From the NCBI GenBank assembly GCA_001600175.1, contig BCJC01000002.1, positions 812,318 to 876,317 on the forward strand: a stretch of 64,000 nucleotides of DNA, in the 5' to 3' direction. Below are positions 44,797-58,954 of this stretch, piece by piece. Position 1 is the first letter of the stretch, and every line of letters begins with the position of its first letter. Position numbers and translations under genes: made by a program. This stretch comes from Erythrobasidium yunnanense (lineage: Eukaryota > Basidiomycota > Cystobasidiomycetes > Erythrobasidiales > Erythrobasidiaceae). The notes beneath the pieces are model-generated. The model had not been told where the DNA came from. It worked only from the letters and a program-made list of their open reading frames with translations, and ran no database searches.

Positions 44797-47700
44797 ATGC
44801 AGCAGCTGCCGACCGAGATCCTAGAGATGCTAGGAGAGAAACCCCAAGATAGCTGGAGCATTGAAGACACCTTGAACGGCCTACTTGCAAACAGCGACGA
44901 GAACGGTGAAGACAGCGAGAACAAGCAAATCGGTACATTACGAAACGATGCTGGTCCTCATGCTGCGAACCTGTACTGACTGACGCGAGCCAGACACATA
45001 TAACCGTCTCGAGGTGATCCAACTCGGCATTCGCGACCGGATAGCGAGCCAGAGACGCGCAATAGCAAGACTCAATGCAGATATCGCTGCCGCCCAGACC
45101 TTGGACCGAATGTCAGCGGCACAGGAACGCATCACGGAGCTCTTTACCCAGATACACCACTTGCGAACGGGCGCTACAGAGTCTGAGATCATTGTTAGAG
45201 ATATTACGAGAGATATCAAGACACTGGATCTGGCGAAGAAGAACATCGTGGGCAGCATCACCGGAGTCAAGCGATTCCAAATGCTTGTAGTCGCATTCGA
45301 TCAGCTGTCGAAACAGGCAAAAGGCAGACATTACAAGGAGTCTGCACATGCTCTGAGTGTAAGCTGAAATGATGGTCAACTCTCCCAGCCCATTTAACAC
45401 TTGTTTCGCAGGCTGTCAAAGAGCTTGCAACCCACTTCAGGACTTTCAACTCGATAGACCGGATCAATGGTCTACTGAAAGGCGTGAGCGAGATCCAAGG
45501 TGTTATGCGGGCCCAAGTTATGGATGACTTCCAGAAAGCGTGAGTTGAGGGACTCGACTTACTGAGCATGCACTAATGCAATGCATAGCATGGGTCGCCG
45601 CGATACTGCTATTCACAATAATTCTGAGGGCATCAATGTGACACAATTGAGCGAGGCGTGCTTGGTCGTCGATGCTGTCGGGCCGGATGCGAGGCATGCC
45701 TTGCTAGAATGGTACTGCAACCAGCAGCTACATGACTACAGGCGGATATTCAGGCCTTCCGAAGAAGCAGGACAAATTGATAACCTGTCTAGGCGGTATG
45801 CATGGTTTCGGAGACTGCTCAAACAGTACGAAGAGGGCGAGCATGCTCGCATATTCCCGAAGGAATGGAAAGTGCCGCATTGTCTGGCAGCTTCGTTCGC
45901 AGCTGTCACAAAGGATGACCTCAAGAGCGTACTTGTGAGGGTAGCAAGCGGGCTCGACGTCAAACGACTGCTGGATGCGCTTAACGAAGCGACCGAGTTT
46001 GAAGGCGAGATGAGCAAGAAGCTCCAGATGCCTGTAAGTCGGTGGTCCTGTCCAATTAGCTCAATATAGCTGACCATTCTGTCCATAGTTCGAGCAAATG
46101 ACCACTCTGTCTCCCATCACGCATGGTACTGCTATCGTGTCCATCTCTTCCGTCTTCGAGCCTTACCTGGGCATCTTCGTCGATGCACAAGATCGTTCGT
46201 TGAGCGAGATGATATCGCGCTGGCGGTCTCGCAAAGAGCCTCTAGAAGGCAAAACGGCATCAGGCGAGTCCAACGAGGCCGGCAACATTCGCCCTGCTTC
46301 AGTCCTGCCTAGCAGTATGGAGTTGTTCCACTTCTACAGAGAGACAATCGACAGATGCGCCCAGCTCAGCACCAAGGCTACCTTCCTGGAACTATGCAAT
46401 GTATACAAGAAGTGGCTCAAGGTGTATGCTGAAGAGGTTCTGGGAGGATTGCTGTCAAAGTAAGCGTAGAGAATTGTCTGTCAAGACGCATCTCACAGGC
46501 TGCTTCGCAGAACGGACCGGCACTCCACCGAAGGTCGTGTCAATCAGCAAGAGATACTGCAAGCATGTCTAGTCTTAAATACAGCAGACTATTGTGCAGA
46601 AACAACAACCCAGGTAAGCAACATTTCGTTAACGCGTGTGCTAAGCATGCTGCTTACGTTCGGCCAGCTTGAGGATACCTTGAAGCGTCGCATCCATCCT
46701 GCCTTCAAGGATCGCGTCTTTTTAGACTCTGAGAAGGACCTTTTCACGACGTAAGTGTCCATCACCTACGTGATCTTGCTTGCGCTAACTTTCATGCTAT
46801 GCTAGCGTAGTTACGGCTGCCATTCTTTCCCTGTTAAAAGAGCTAGAGTTCAGCCTAGAGCCTGCCCTGAACGCCATGCTACGGTCTCCTTGGCGTGATA
46901 GCACTATCGTCTCTTCGGAATCTTCGTACATCCAGGACTTCACTCTGGCTATAAACAGAGTCGCGGATCTCGTCAAAACCGAAGTCGAGCACAGAAAATA
47001 CTTCAGAAGCTTCTGTGACAAGGTCGTCGGGTACGTACTTCCCCGCTTGGGGTACTGTCTCACTCTGACAGCGATTGTAGGCTTGTTCTCATGCGGTTCA
47101 CTCAAGCTATCGTTCGGGCACGGCCGATCTCTCCTACGGGTGCTGAACAAGTGAGCGGCTCTCTTCGAACACCTTCGGACGATTTCTGACGTTAGTAACT
47201 GACTGACAGATCCTTCTGGATCTGCAACGCCTGAAGAGCTGTCTACTTCAGCTGCCTAGACTGGCTGGCGAAGGACAAGGATCGACGGCCTTAGCTTCGT
47301 GAGTGACTGCCGCCGTCCTTCTCCATAGAAACTTATGATGTTCCGCTGCTTCAGCTACAACCGCGTAGTCGCGAAGAGTATAGGCAAAGTGGACATCATG
47401 CTGCAGGTGATCATGTGTCCCGAGCATCCACCAGAAGCTTTCGTAGACCACTACCTCGTGCTCATTCCGTGTCAATCATTCTCAGACTTCCAGAAGATGC
47501 TGGACCTCAAAGGCGTCCGTAGGGCTGAGCAGAACAATCTCCTGGATATCTTCCTGGCGAAGACGTCTCTTCTGCGAGATCTAGCAGACAATTCACTTCT
47601 GACAGGTATCGAAATGGATGCAGGCAACAGCGGACAGCCAGCCGCGACTATCACTTCATCGGCAGGGCTGAGTGGTATGGGCATGGGCGTGGGAGGTATA

Positions 47701-47958
47701 GGCATCGGTCTACCTGGCTTGCACCTGCCTTCAATGCCTACATCGCCAAACTCCGCCTTGGCACACAATCTCAACCTGTTCATGGGAAGTCTGCCGATGC
47801 TGCAGGGTGCCTCGTCAACCTCGAGCGGACCAGGCTCGCGCTCTGGTACGCCTCAACTGGGCTCAACCTCTTCTGGCACTTTTGGTGGTCTGACACAGCC
47901 TTCAGAGAGGCCTTTCGGCTTTAAGAAGATTGGACGGCTTTTCAGTAAGGACGGGTAG
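44797..47958 (+). CDS. VPS53: GARP complex subunit Vps53
   Basis: Eleven exons (44797-44932, 44994-45358, 45412-45539, 45589-46033, 46089-46459, 46511-46613, 46668-46750, 46806-47030, 47081-47150, 47210-47298, 47355-47958) give 872 residues. The N-terminal coil (IEDTLNGLLANSDENGEDSE; VIQLGIRDRIASQRRAIARL) is followed by the Vps53 tethering body (LATHFRTFNSIDRINGLLKG, FEPYLGIFVDAQDRSLSEMI) and the C-terminal block PPEAFVDHYLVLIPCQSFSD, then FQKMLDLKGVRRAEQNNLLD. GARP/EARP tethers endosome-derived vesicles at the trans-Golgi network. The last 110 residues form a Gly/Ser-rich tail ending FGFKKIGRLFSKDG, longer than usual. All splice phases agree. Confidence 0.9.
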
Positions 47959-48332
47959 CGATATTATCATGGAGCTATTGTTGTGCACATAGGGAGTCGT
48001 AGTGGATTCTTATATCCATTGACAAGTCACGTCAGCTACTGTCGTGATCAGATAAGGCCTTTCCGCAGCTGTTTGCCGGCCGTTTGCTCGTCTTCTTGAC
48101 AGCAAAGATGTCCAGCTGCACAGCTTTGCCTTGAATCGTGCTTTTGCTCGCTGACGTCCGCAGCTTCTATCTCTCCTCTTTTCAGTTGCGCGCAGCCAGC
48201 CTGAGTTGCAATCTCCGGCGTGGCAACCCAGCGTGCCTCAGCCGCAGCCAAGAAGCTGCTTCTGTTTCTTTCAACATTTTATACCTCTTGTACATCTTCC
48301 CTTTACACTACATTCAACACTCTTATAAAGCC
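47959..48332. other. Intergenic, protease promoter region
   Basis: This is 374 bp with pyrimidine-rich tracts just before the protease start (ttttatacctcttgtacatc) and no gene. Confidence 0.5.
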
Positions 48333-50061
<1,729 letters not shown>

Positions 50062-50432
50062 ATACGTAAAGAAATGGACAATCATATCGCATTCTATCGT
50101 TTTAATCGACGGTTAACAAGGGCTCTCTACTATTTACACCACCCCATTACATGGATGTTTAGTGGAAACTGAAAAGAGCGCTGATTTCGAAGTTGTATCG
50201 ACAGGAGGTCGAGGAGATGCCGGAAGGCTTGATTTTACCTCACGAGGCGGCACGTACACTGTTGGCTGATATTCAGTGATATGGTGGGTCACGTATGTCT
50301 ATCATATCTGCTACTAGGCCAAACCTGGTCCTGGCAACGCCGAGCAGAAAAGACACATCAAAAAGCTACCAGTTCATGCCCCTCTCTTGAGCCGATCTCA
50401 ACATCTTCGTACGCCGCTCCTCCTTTCAACAG
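50062..50432. other. Intergenic, no gene seen
   Basis: This 3' flank of the protease gene has no recognisable coding or RNA feature. Confidence 0.5.
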
Positions 50433-50507
50433 AGCCCTTCTGCCTCCTCACAAAAAAAGTCGAAATCTCAGGCAGAAGGGCTCCTCACAAAAAAAGTCGA
50501 AATCTCA
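50433..50507. repeat. Mosaic A-B-A'-B repeat (inverted 13-mer, direct 25-mer)
   Basis: A 13-mer (agcccttctgcct, 50433-50445) is followed by a 25-bp segment starting cctcacaaaaaaagtcgaaa (50446-50470). Then comes the exact reverse complement of the 13-mer (aggcagaagggct, 50470-50482) and a second perfect copy of the 25-bp segment (50483-50507). The two 13-mers could pair as a hairpin with a 24-nt loop. Confidence 0.9.
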
Positions 50508-51468
50508 TGTCACCAGGAACACGTTGCTCGCAGGGGGAAAAAATGATGTTGGTAGTCCGCCACGCGCTGGAGAAGGGACCATCAGGATATGAAGCTGATG
50601 ATGGGATGGCAGAAGGTGCTCACACTCGAACGCGCAATCTTCTGCTGGGAACCTAGGATCGTAGGCAGACGCCTGATTGAGGAAGGAAAGTCAGAAGGCA
50701 GACCTTTGCAGGTTGCATTCAAGGAATATTCACCTTAACCATCTGCGAGATTGGTCAGAAACTGGTCGATGTGGGTCCCGGATAGGGGGTTACTCACTGG
50801 GCCAAGCAGACGAGACACGAAACCGTGCTCTTTCGGTTGATGTTTCGAGAGATTTGCCAGATTGTATATATCGCTATACAGCTGTACTGTCTTCCTGTCG
50901 CTTGCCAAACACACTTAGACGCCACTAATTGCAAGATCCGTGTCTCGCTTCCTGCGCAGATCTTGTCTGACAAGATGGTGCCTAGGTCGCGCCCAACTCA
51001 ACTAGGTCTCGGATCTCGGAGACAAAGCGGCCTGCGAGACAACGTATCCATGCGACGGAGGAGGCTTGCTTGAGATGTGAGATGAGATTGACGGGAGCTG
51101 TTTGTGGACTCAATGGCCCAACGAAGAAGCGGGGCGCACGGACGCTGGGGAATGAGATGAGATCGGATATAACGTCCGAAGAAGTGGTCAACGAGATGAC
51201 AAACCGATGTGAAGTGAGATGAGATGCGCTCGGAGTAGAAGGTCTTGGGGGGTTCCGGCCAGTTTGGCAGCTCAGAAGACAGATCTTGCGTGAGAAGGGG
51301 AGCCGGATCTGGAAGGTAAGATATACGATGGATCATCTAGTTAGCAAACAGAGAACGAGAGGTGAGAGGGAGATGGGAGGGCCTGAGCGTCGAGCGAGAA
51401 AGAGGGAGAGATTAGAGTGAAGGCTAGACTGCCTCTTGCTTTCTGTACTGTAACAAGTAACATCAGCC
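50508..51468. other. Intergenic, promoter side of a small gene
   Basis: From about 51070 to 51225 the plus strand repeats GAGATGAGAT-like purine motifs. Open frames here have no domain content. It probably contains the promoter of the gene at 51469. Confidence 0.45.
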
Positions 51469-52047
51469 ATGTCAACTCAAATTCGCCCTCCCACCGCCGA
51501 GGAATGGCTCGCTATTGAACGAGACCTGCATGAGCGACCGTCAGACACGCCATCACCATCAACAGTGTCGGGCTTCTTGAAGTTCAACGTGGTCAGCGCG
51601 TTCCCTGTACCATCCTACCGCTCAACTCCCCTATCCTCTGCTTCGTCGTCGGTCGGTGCGGGCTGTGATGATTCGGGTTTCATGGATGTCTTCGAGGATG
51701 CAGGACAGCTTGATAGTGAGGTATCATGCGTGGATGGTACGTTAGGTTATCAAAGCAGGGGTGGTTAGGTGTCTAACCAGTCGGTACTTGGCAGAGAGTG
51801 CTGGCCAGTCAAATCAGATGCAGATGGTCGAAGATCAGCCTCGCTTTCAGTGCACTACTTCTTCGACAATTGTGGAGGTAGGGCATGTACCGAGCGTAGT
51901 TACGCGGTGGATCGTACTAACATTTCGCTTCCAGCAGGCCAGCAGCTGCGACGACAACTGGCAGAACTGGTTCAAGCATATGGGCTCAGACATGGGAAAG
52001 ATCTTGTCAGACTAGTGGAGTCTTATGTAGTGCTGCATTGGGACTAG
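51469..52047 (+). CDS. Small hypothetical protein, exon joins uncertain
   Basis: ATG 51469 opens about 87 codons (MSTQIRPPTAEEWLAIERDL) that end in a Ser-rich, acidic segment. At least one intron follows: candidate donors are 51721 (gtatca) and 51739 (gtacgt), with acceptors near 51785-51790. Downstream, one frame reads VHYFFDNCG and, after a second intron (about 51880-51938), GQQLRRQLAELVQAYGLRHG and KDLVRLVESYVVLHWD with a stop at 52045-52047; this helical end looks real. An alternative frame ends at 52015. I do not recognise the family. The exact structure needs transcript data. Confidence 0.5.
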
Positions 52048-52241
52048 AAAAAGAGAGGAGGGACGTCGGATGTGATGCTTCAAGGTCAGCCGGTCAGCCT
52101 GGATTGCGAGACGGTAGATTCGATAGTGTTGCTCTTGATTTTCTTTACTGCCAGAGTGTATGTATTCTACAAACCTATCCCCCTACACTTCGACATCTCG
52201 GCTTGCTTGTTCCCGCCAATTCCCGCTGGGCCCTCGACACG

Positions 52242-54516
52242 ATGCACCGACGTCAGACGCTTGCTCATGATGCGAGCAGCAGTATTCCGATCCCAGCTAC
52301 GGCAGCGCGACATCGCCAGTCGATGGCTCCAGCTCGACCAGGAGGAGGGCGAGCTTCCCAGATTCCAGCGACCGTAGGGAGAGCCGGCAACACTTATGGC
52401 GGGACAGTCGCGCTGGGCTGGTCTGGCGCACGAGGAGACGCTGGTCACTTGCAGAGCAGCCATGCGCCCGCGACGACGTGCGTGATGCTATCGCGCGTCG
52501 AGAAAGAGCGAACAACAACAGCTGACTTTCTTCGTGATAGCGTTCGCCGCACTTCTGTCTACACTGGCCCGCAGAACAATCAGAACAATCGCAGACAGTC
52601 TGCTTTCCCTACAAATGCTAATCCGGTAACAGCAACTCCTGGCGGTGGAAACCACAACTTTGCTGCCCCTACGCGTCAGGCCAGAGATCCCAGAAACGTC
52701 AAGGACCGTGGTTTCCAGAAACGAGCTAGAGAAGAGGTCTTCCAGTTCTTGGATCACAGAGGCTACTCCCAAACACCCCTCAGCGAGCGAACCCTGAGCA
52801 ATCCCACGACCAAGGACTTTCAGGAGATATTCAAGTTTATCTACTGCTCATACGATGGGAAACCAGTCACTGCGCTCAATAACCTGCAGAAGAAGTTCGA
52901 GGACGAGGTTCCGCTCCTCCTCCGACAAGCAGGCTATCCTTATGCAGCGGATATCAGCAAGAGTCACTTGCAGGCAATTGGAGCACAACACAGCTGGCCA
53001 GGCATGCTAGCGATGCTGCACTGGTTTGTGCAGGCTATCAACGTATGCTATTCGACCTGCTTCAACCTTGAACACCCGCTAACATGGCTTGCAGGCCCGC
53101 GAGAACGCCTTCAACACGTATCCCGACATACACGTAGATCCAACTCATCTAGACGGTCCAGACGCACAAGCACGCCCTCAGTACCGGATAGAGATGTGGA
53201 CAGACTACCTTGCGACCTCGTACCCCGACTTCTTGGCGTCGGAGGACTTCGATATCGAGCAGCAGAAGCAGCGACTTCAAGACCGCTTTGACGTAGCTAG
53301 AGAAGCTACTCGTACGGAGACGCTGCGCAATACCGAAGAGCTGGAAGCGAGAAGAGCAGAGTACGAGGCGCTTTGCCGACAGACGGTAAGCCCAACTCTT
53401 CTGTTTTGGCAGAGTATGTAGCTGATTCGACGAGCAGTCCAATCTCGACAGATACCAACAAGAGCAAGAGAAGCTTGATACAGACATCAAGCAGATGGAA
53501 GAATACCTTCAGAGGCTTGAGTCAGGCATCAAGAAGTACGGCTTGAAGTGCGATGAATTCAAGAAGAAAGTTGCCGATCTAGAAGTACAAGGGAAAGCAG
53601 CTGTCTCCGAACGAGAGAACCTCACTCGTATCGTTGAACAGCAGAACCTCTCGGACGTCGATATTCACCGTCTTACTTCGGACCGCCAGACTCTGGAGAC
53701 CAAGACTAGAACAGCAAGAGCAGAGAGGGATGAGAAGTCCAAGAGAGCCTACGATCTCGAGATCAAGCAAAGCCAAGCATATACGACTATCGAGAGACTC
53801 GTCGAAGAATATGAAGAGAAAGCAGCGAAGTTGGGTCTCATACCTCGTCCTCCTGCTGGCTATGAGCATATCGACTTCTATCAAGAGTTGAATGGATCAG
53901 CAAATACGCCGTCTGCTATGGTGCCCGACTGCGTAACGGTCATCAAGCCGGCTATTGCCAGACTCAAGCAGGACACGACAAGTGAGAGGAGGGAGGAGGA
54001 AAGCAAGCTTCTATCCGTCGAGGAGGATATGGCGGAATATAAGGATAAGATCAGTACCCGTACGGCTGAATGCGAAGATGAAGAAGCGCAGTACAAGGCG
54101 CTTGCAGCCGAGCTACACAATGCGAAAGAGGTAAATCATGCTCCTTCCGCAACCGAAGCAAGTGACTCCTACTGATATATGCTATAGTCCCTCAACAATG
54201 AGATGTCCGCTGCAAATGCCGAGCTGGATAGACTGCAGCAGCAATGCAACAGCATCCGAGCAGAGATGTCAGGCGGTGTACTCGCTGCAGACCAACGCCT
54301 ACAAGCTCTGCGAAACGATCACGACAGACAGATTGCAGACGTCGACAAGCTGAGGAAGGACAATCAGGAGGCTTTCGCTCATCAGCTTGAAGCTATTGTC
54401 ACTTGTGGGTACATTCATTCGAAGCGAGAGAGCATATGCTAATTTCGGCGCTGCGTACAGATAAAGGTTATGTCATTGCGAGAGTTGAAGAAATGGCTGC
54501 TGAAGTAGCTGCATGA
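52242..54516 (+). CDS. NDC80: Kinetochore protein Ndc80/Hec1
   Basis: Five exons (52242-53042, 53095-53385, 53438-54130, 54188-54404, 54461-54516) give 685 residues. After a disordered basic tail the calponin-homology domain begins near residue 148 (RDPRNVKDRGFQKRAREEVF; TTKDFQEIFKFIYCSYDGKP; YPYAADISKSHLQAIGAQHS; WPGMLAMLHWFVQAIN). This domain is the microtubule-binding module. A long coiled coil follows to the C-terminus (EEYLQRLESGIKKYGLKCDE, with a break at LIPRPPAGYEHIDF). Ndc80 pairs with Nuf2 and is the core outer-kinetochore coupler; the DASH ring containing Dad1 acts with it. An 81-nt in-frame segment (52377-52457, gtaggg to cttgcag) could be an optional intron in the tail. Confidence 0.93.
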
Positions 54517-54696
54517 TATCCTGACACTCTTGAAACGGAATTACGTGTTGTTGCTACTTGCGATTCAGGCCGCATGTCCTTTGACAGCCGAGCCCGTTGT
54601 GTATTCTTACTTTCCTCTGTCAGGACGTTGTTTGCATTGCACAGCAAGCTTATAGCAACAACACACTGATATGGCTTCATATAACGCTTGACCGCC

Positions 54697-57600
54697 TCAT
54701 TCATCCTCCTCCAGCTCATAGTCATCGAAGTTCAGCTCTTGCTTCAGTGTAGACTTGATGACTGCTTCTCCGCTATAGATAGGTATACCATTCATGCGAA
54801 GCTGTCGCCATTGTGCTTTGTCTTCCGCCGAAGAGATTATCCTTATATCTGCCTGGTCTTGCACCTGCTTCAAAGTCGGGTTCTTCTTGTGTACCTTCGC
54901 TCCTCCTGCCTCTGCGATGTCTCGAAGAGCTTCGAAAGATGGCGTGACCTTCGTAGTCATATAGAATATCTGATCTTCGAATAGCTTGGATCGTCGAGCT
55001 CGGACGAGTGATTCCGCCAGACTGAAGCCGTGCTTTTCTTCTCCAGCCCTGTCTTTCAGCATATAGTTTGCCTCGTCTGTGAGTCAGCGAGTCAGCCAAC
55101 CGACGCTTTCGAACCCATCCACAGCTGCTCACCCAAGAACTGCGCATGGTTGACGGAATCAATTGCCCACTGTTCCGAAACGAAGTAGGCTCCGCTAGAT
55201 ATACCAACGAGAAACTTGACCGTTCTCGAAACGGCTTTGGTAAGGACATGAGTGCATCCGCTCGCGGTATCGTCTTGCATTCTTGCACCCATCTTGATGA
55301 GGGCCTTCACACCAGAGGTAAGGACGACAGACAAGATGGGATTGAATTGTTCACTCACTCTTCTCAGACCATCATTGACGTTGATACCAGTTGATGCAAT
55401 GATGACGGACTTGCCAGCTAAGACAACCTTCGATTTGGGCATCGCAGGAGTATGTCTTTTGCTACAAAGCTCGTCAGTCATAGTACATCAGCATATAGTG
55501 TGCCCTCACCCAGGCGGAGCGTCGAAGCTCATCGAACTTTGGTAGGTCGGGCCATCCCCTTTCAAGTCGCTAACGCGACCTCTTGTCGGTCTAGATGGTC
55601 CGGTACCTCGGCCGCGTGCTGCTTGTGATCCGTTACGCTGCGCTTGTGATCTGGGAATTGCATCTGGGAGATCGCTAGCTGGATCGTCACTATCATCACC
55701 ATCTTCCTCCGTGGATGTCTGTGATGCTGTGCGTCCGTTGACTTTAGATGTCGAGCTGGATAAGGTCGACTTTCGTAAGACTTTCGACTTCTGCGAGCTT
55801 CCCTCTCTCTCCAAATCTCTGCCTCCGAACATCTCTTCCAGTCGCTTCTTTCCACCTCCAGACTGTTCTTTCGCGAATGCAATAACATCAGGCATGATCT
55901 CATTGCGTAGTTTGTGAGCAGCATTTGCAGCTGCTTTGCGTCCGCTTGATAGTCTCGGAGTGCCGGTTCCCCACCTCGATTCCAAATTCTCGACATCCGA
56001 CTTTCTCTTCTTAACTGGCCTTGCAGTACCCTCGGGTGGAGCGACAGGATCCGAGGCTAGAGTAGAAGATGTAGAAGGAGGTGCTATACGCGGTCGAGTA
56101 GCAGGTACAGCCTGTGGTGTGTTAGGTTCATCGTCATGGAAAGAAGCTTTTCGCTTCGGGGCGGCACGAGGGCGAGGTTTTTCGATGAGAGCTGCTTCAA
56201 CAGCCTGCTCCTCTTCAGCACGCTGAGCCGAGCTTGAGTCTGGCTGAACCATCGTAGTATCCGTAGGCTCGGCATCGGAATCATCAGAAGCTGTTGACTC
56301 TCTTCTGGGCGGAAGAGGAATGCGAGGTTTGGTACTTTTACGAGCTGCTTTTGGCGTAGGTCTACCTTTAGCGGCGGATGATTGACTCTTGATACTCTTC
56401 GTAGGACTGTCGCCGCCAGGAGTTGGGGTCTCATGAGGGACGATGTTGGCAGGGGGTGGGGGAGTTTGCTGAGTTTGCGACTCGGACTCTGGAGGAATGC
56501 CCTCGGGAGTTGGAGCATCATCGGCTTCGAATCCATTAGCTTCCGCAACGAGGGCAGGAAGAGGAGCATCCAGCTCGCTCAGAGATCTCTCACGCTCTTC
56601 GTTCACTTCTGGCCTTGAAGCCCATTCCGCGATGATGCCGGGCGCAATACCTCGACCTCCTACCAGATGTTCCATCGAGAATGCATTAGGTCCGTCTCGA
56701 TAGTTGACATACTCGAGCTTTGCAGGCATTTTGGCGCTCCAGGAGAGGAAGCAGTCTTCAACCCACAAATGGTTGACAACAGGAATATCCCATTGTTTCG
56801 CATGATCGACTTTGGCACCTGTAGGCGCCGAAGCTACAACATGCGTTGTCTTGCCTTTTGTCATATTGCCTTCGAATTGTGCGCCCATCAGGTTGATGAG
56901 CTTCTTCAGCGATTCTCGAACCGCTCCGCTGTAGCCTGAAATAGTGATGATATAGTGTCTGAAAGTAGTAGGAGGCTCTTTCGGCCATGGATAGTGCAGC
57001 ATTCGGTCTAGAGGAGATGTCAGAGTTGCCGGAGATTCTGCATCTTGCCAATTTGCTCGAGAAGCAAAGACTGTATAGATGAGCCAGTCGACGTTTCCAA
57101 TCTCTTTGTTGAGTTCGTACGCCTGCGAGTAATCAGATTAGCCATATCACGCTGCTTGTAAGTCGAGCACCTACCAGCCAGTATTCCCAGCCGTGTCTGT
57201 AGTTTGCGATCACATAGTCTGCTTTTTCGAGCGCCGCTCTTCTCTCATCTCTTGTATCTCCTTCCAGTAGCGTTCCACCAGCTTCCTTGATCTGATACCT
57301 GTACATGCTTATCCTGTCCTTAGTCAGATCGCACGTCGATGCAAAGTAGATTTTCTTTCCTTGCAATATACCTGGAGTAGGATCATTACTTTCATTTGCT
57401 TGTTGTTTGGCAAGTGCGGTCAAAAAGGCCTTGTTCCCGTCATGAGCCGATGCATTGTCGAGCAGATTTGCGAGCAGGTTTGTTGTCTGTCGAGATAAGA
57501 CCGGCGTTGGGTCCAATTGCAGATGTCTTTGCAGACGTTCAGGATAGAGTTTCTGGTCTTTCAGTGTGTTACTGAGGCATGGAGGCTCAGGGAAGAGGTA

Positions 57601-58545
57601 AGCGTCTTCAGGCACTCTTTGCATAAGTCGGATGCAATCGTCGAACCTGGCGCAGGTTGATCAGCTTTCGATGTCGGCACTGAAGATGAATGTGCTACAC
57701 ACCAATGGGGAAGAATAGCTTTCATGTTCAGTTTCCAGCCGGACAGCATGAGCCTTTCGTACTTTTTCTAAGGCAGATTAGGTATATCAGCGCTTCATTC
57801 GCCGAAAGGCTAGAAAGCATCCTACTCCATGTGGCTTCGTGCAGACGAGATGAGTGACATCGGAGACTAGAGGCTGCCTCCATTGCCCACCGTGAGCTGC
57901 TACTACCCCTTTGATCGTCTCAGAATCGCCTTCGGGCAGATCTTCTGTGCAGACGACTACTCCCGAGAAGATCTTGCGCGGATCAGGAGAGAAGAATTGC
58001 TCTTCCTGCCGTTTCTTCAGGTCGAAGGATCGTGTTAACCATCTCGGCTGCCAACGTGAAGTTTTGTCTGAGCATGTTCGCCAGTTATGTCGTGTTGACT
58101 ATACATACTGTAGTGACTGCGATAAGCTGTCCACGCCGCCCAGGTGCTGCAGGCGCCGTGCTGGCTTCGCGCCTAGCTTTCGCAGCTTGTTTCTGAGCGT
58201 GTTCATTGTAAGCTTCGACGGCGCGGTAGTCCAGAAAGGTAGGGGTTGTCGTAATGATATGCGTCACGTCTTCGACATCGAATTTGGAACAGATAGTAGC
58301 TCGGGAAGTGCTTGCTTCAGGCGTAGGTGTTGGAGACGAGGGAGCTACGCCAGCACAGGGAGAGGCGCCTTGAGCATGGAACAACTCTTCAAGCTGTATA
58401 CAATCAAGTAGAAGTCAGTTTCCGCTGTCATTTTCTTGATTGTTTTGTATCGTGTTTTCGCGGGCAGCACCTTGCTTCGTATGGCCGTCGAGACGCTCGC
58501 ATCGACAAAGTAGCGAACGTGCGAGAGCTCAGTGCTCGCCATCAC
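54697..58545 (-). CDS. RTT107: Multi-BRCT DNA-damage scaffold (Rtt107/Brc1)
   Basis: Nine exons (58545-58471, 58393-58109, 58047-57826, 57767-57703, 57646-57175, 57122-55510, 55461-55359, 55304-55133, 55076-54697) give 1128 residues. BRCT repeats occur in the N-terminal half (RSFDLKKRQEEQFFSPDPRK then VTHLVCTKPHG and ILPHWFDDCIRL; KKIYFASTCDL to YVIANYRHGWEYWL; HYIITISGYSGAVRESLKKL to IPVVNHLWVEDCFLSW). After a long disordered Ser/Pro/Lys linker comes a C-terminal BRCT pair (KSVIIASTGINVNDGLRR, CTHVLTKAVSRTVKFLVGIS; YFVSEQWAIDSV). This is the layout of yeast Rtt107 and S. pombe Brc1, which bind phosphorylated H2A at damaged forks. It lies 0.4 kb from the H2B/H2A pair, whose H2A carries the SQE tail. 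Confidence 0.87.
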
Positions 58546-58954
58546 TGCTGCAAACGCTAGAGTACGTGCAAGCTCATCGAGTCGCCAAAAGACAGAAAAA
58601 CGTCAAGAATGATAAACAAGGGCGGCCAAACGACGTGTAGAGTGCGTTTTTGTGACTGAAGCGGTGAGCTATGATACATGCATCTACGTTCACAGGTACT
58701 TCCTGCTCTTTCGCACGGCTATGTTGCTGTCAGTATCGGGTGTCCGACTTGTTTACCTGTTGTTTGGGAAGCTTTAGCAGGGCGAACGAGCAGCGACGAC
58801 GAAGCAGAGTATAGCATAGCAAAGTATATTGTAAGGTCCGACAGCTAAGAAGCAACTAGCTCGCTAAACAACAGGGAGGACGAAGACTAGAGTCTGGCTG
58901 AGAGGGTGAAGCTTAGAGAAAGGCGAAAAGGATGAGGGAAAATAAGGGAGATGT
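58546..58954. other. Spacer upstream of RTT107
   Basis: These 409 bp separate the H2B 3' end from the RTT107 start; both genes are on the minus strand. No gene or RNA was seen. Confidence 0.5.

Noticed and set aside
52377-52457. A definite intron in the NDC80 N-terminal tail
   Set aside because: The 81-nt segment is in frame without a stop and the tail is not conserved, so retention and removal cannot be told apart.
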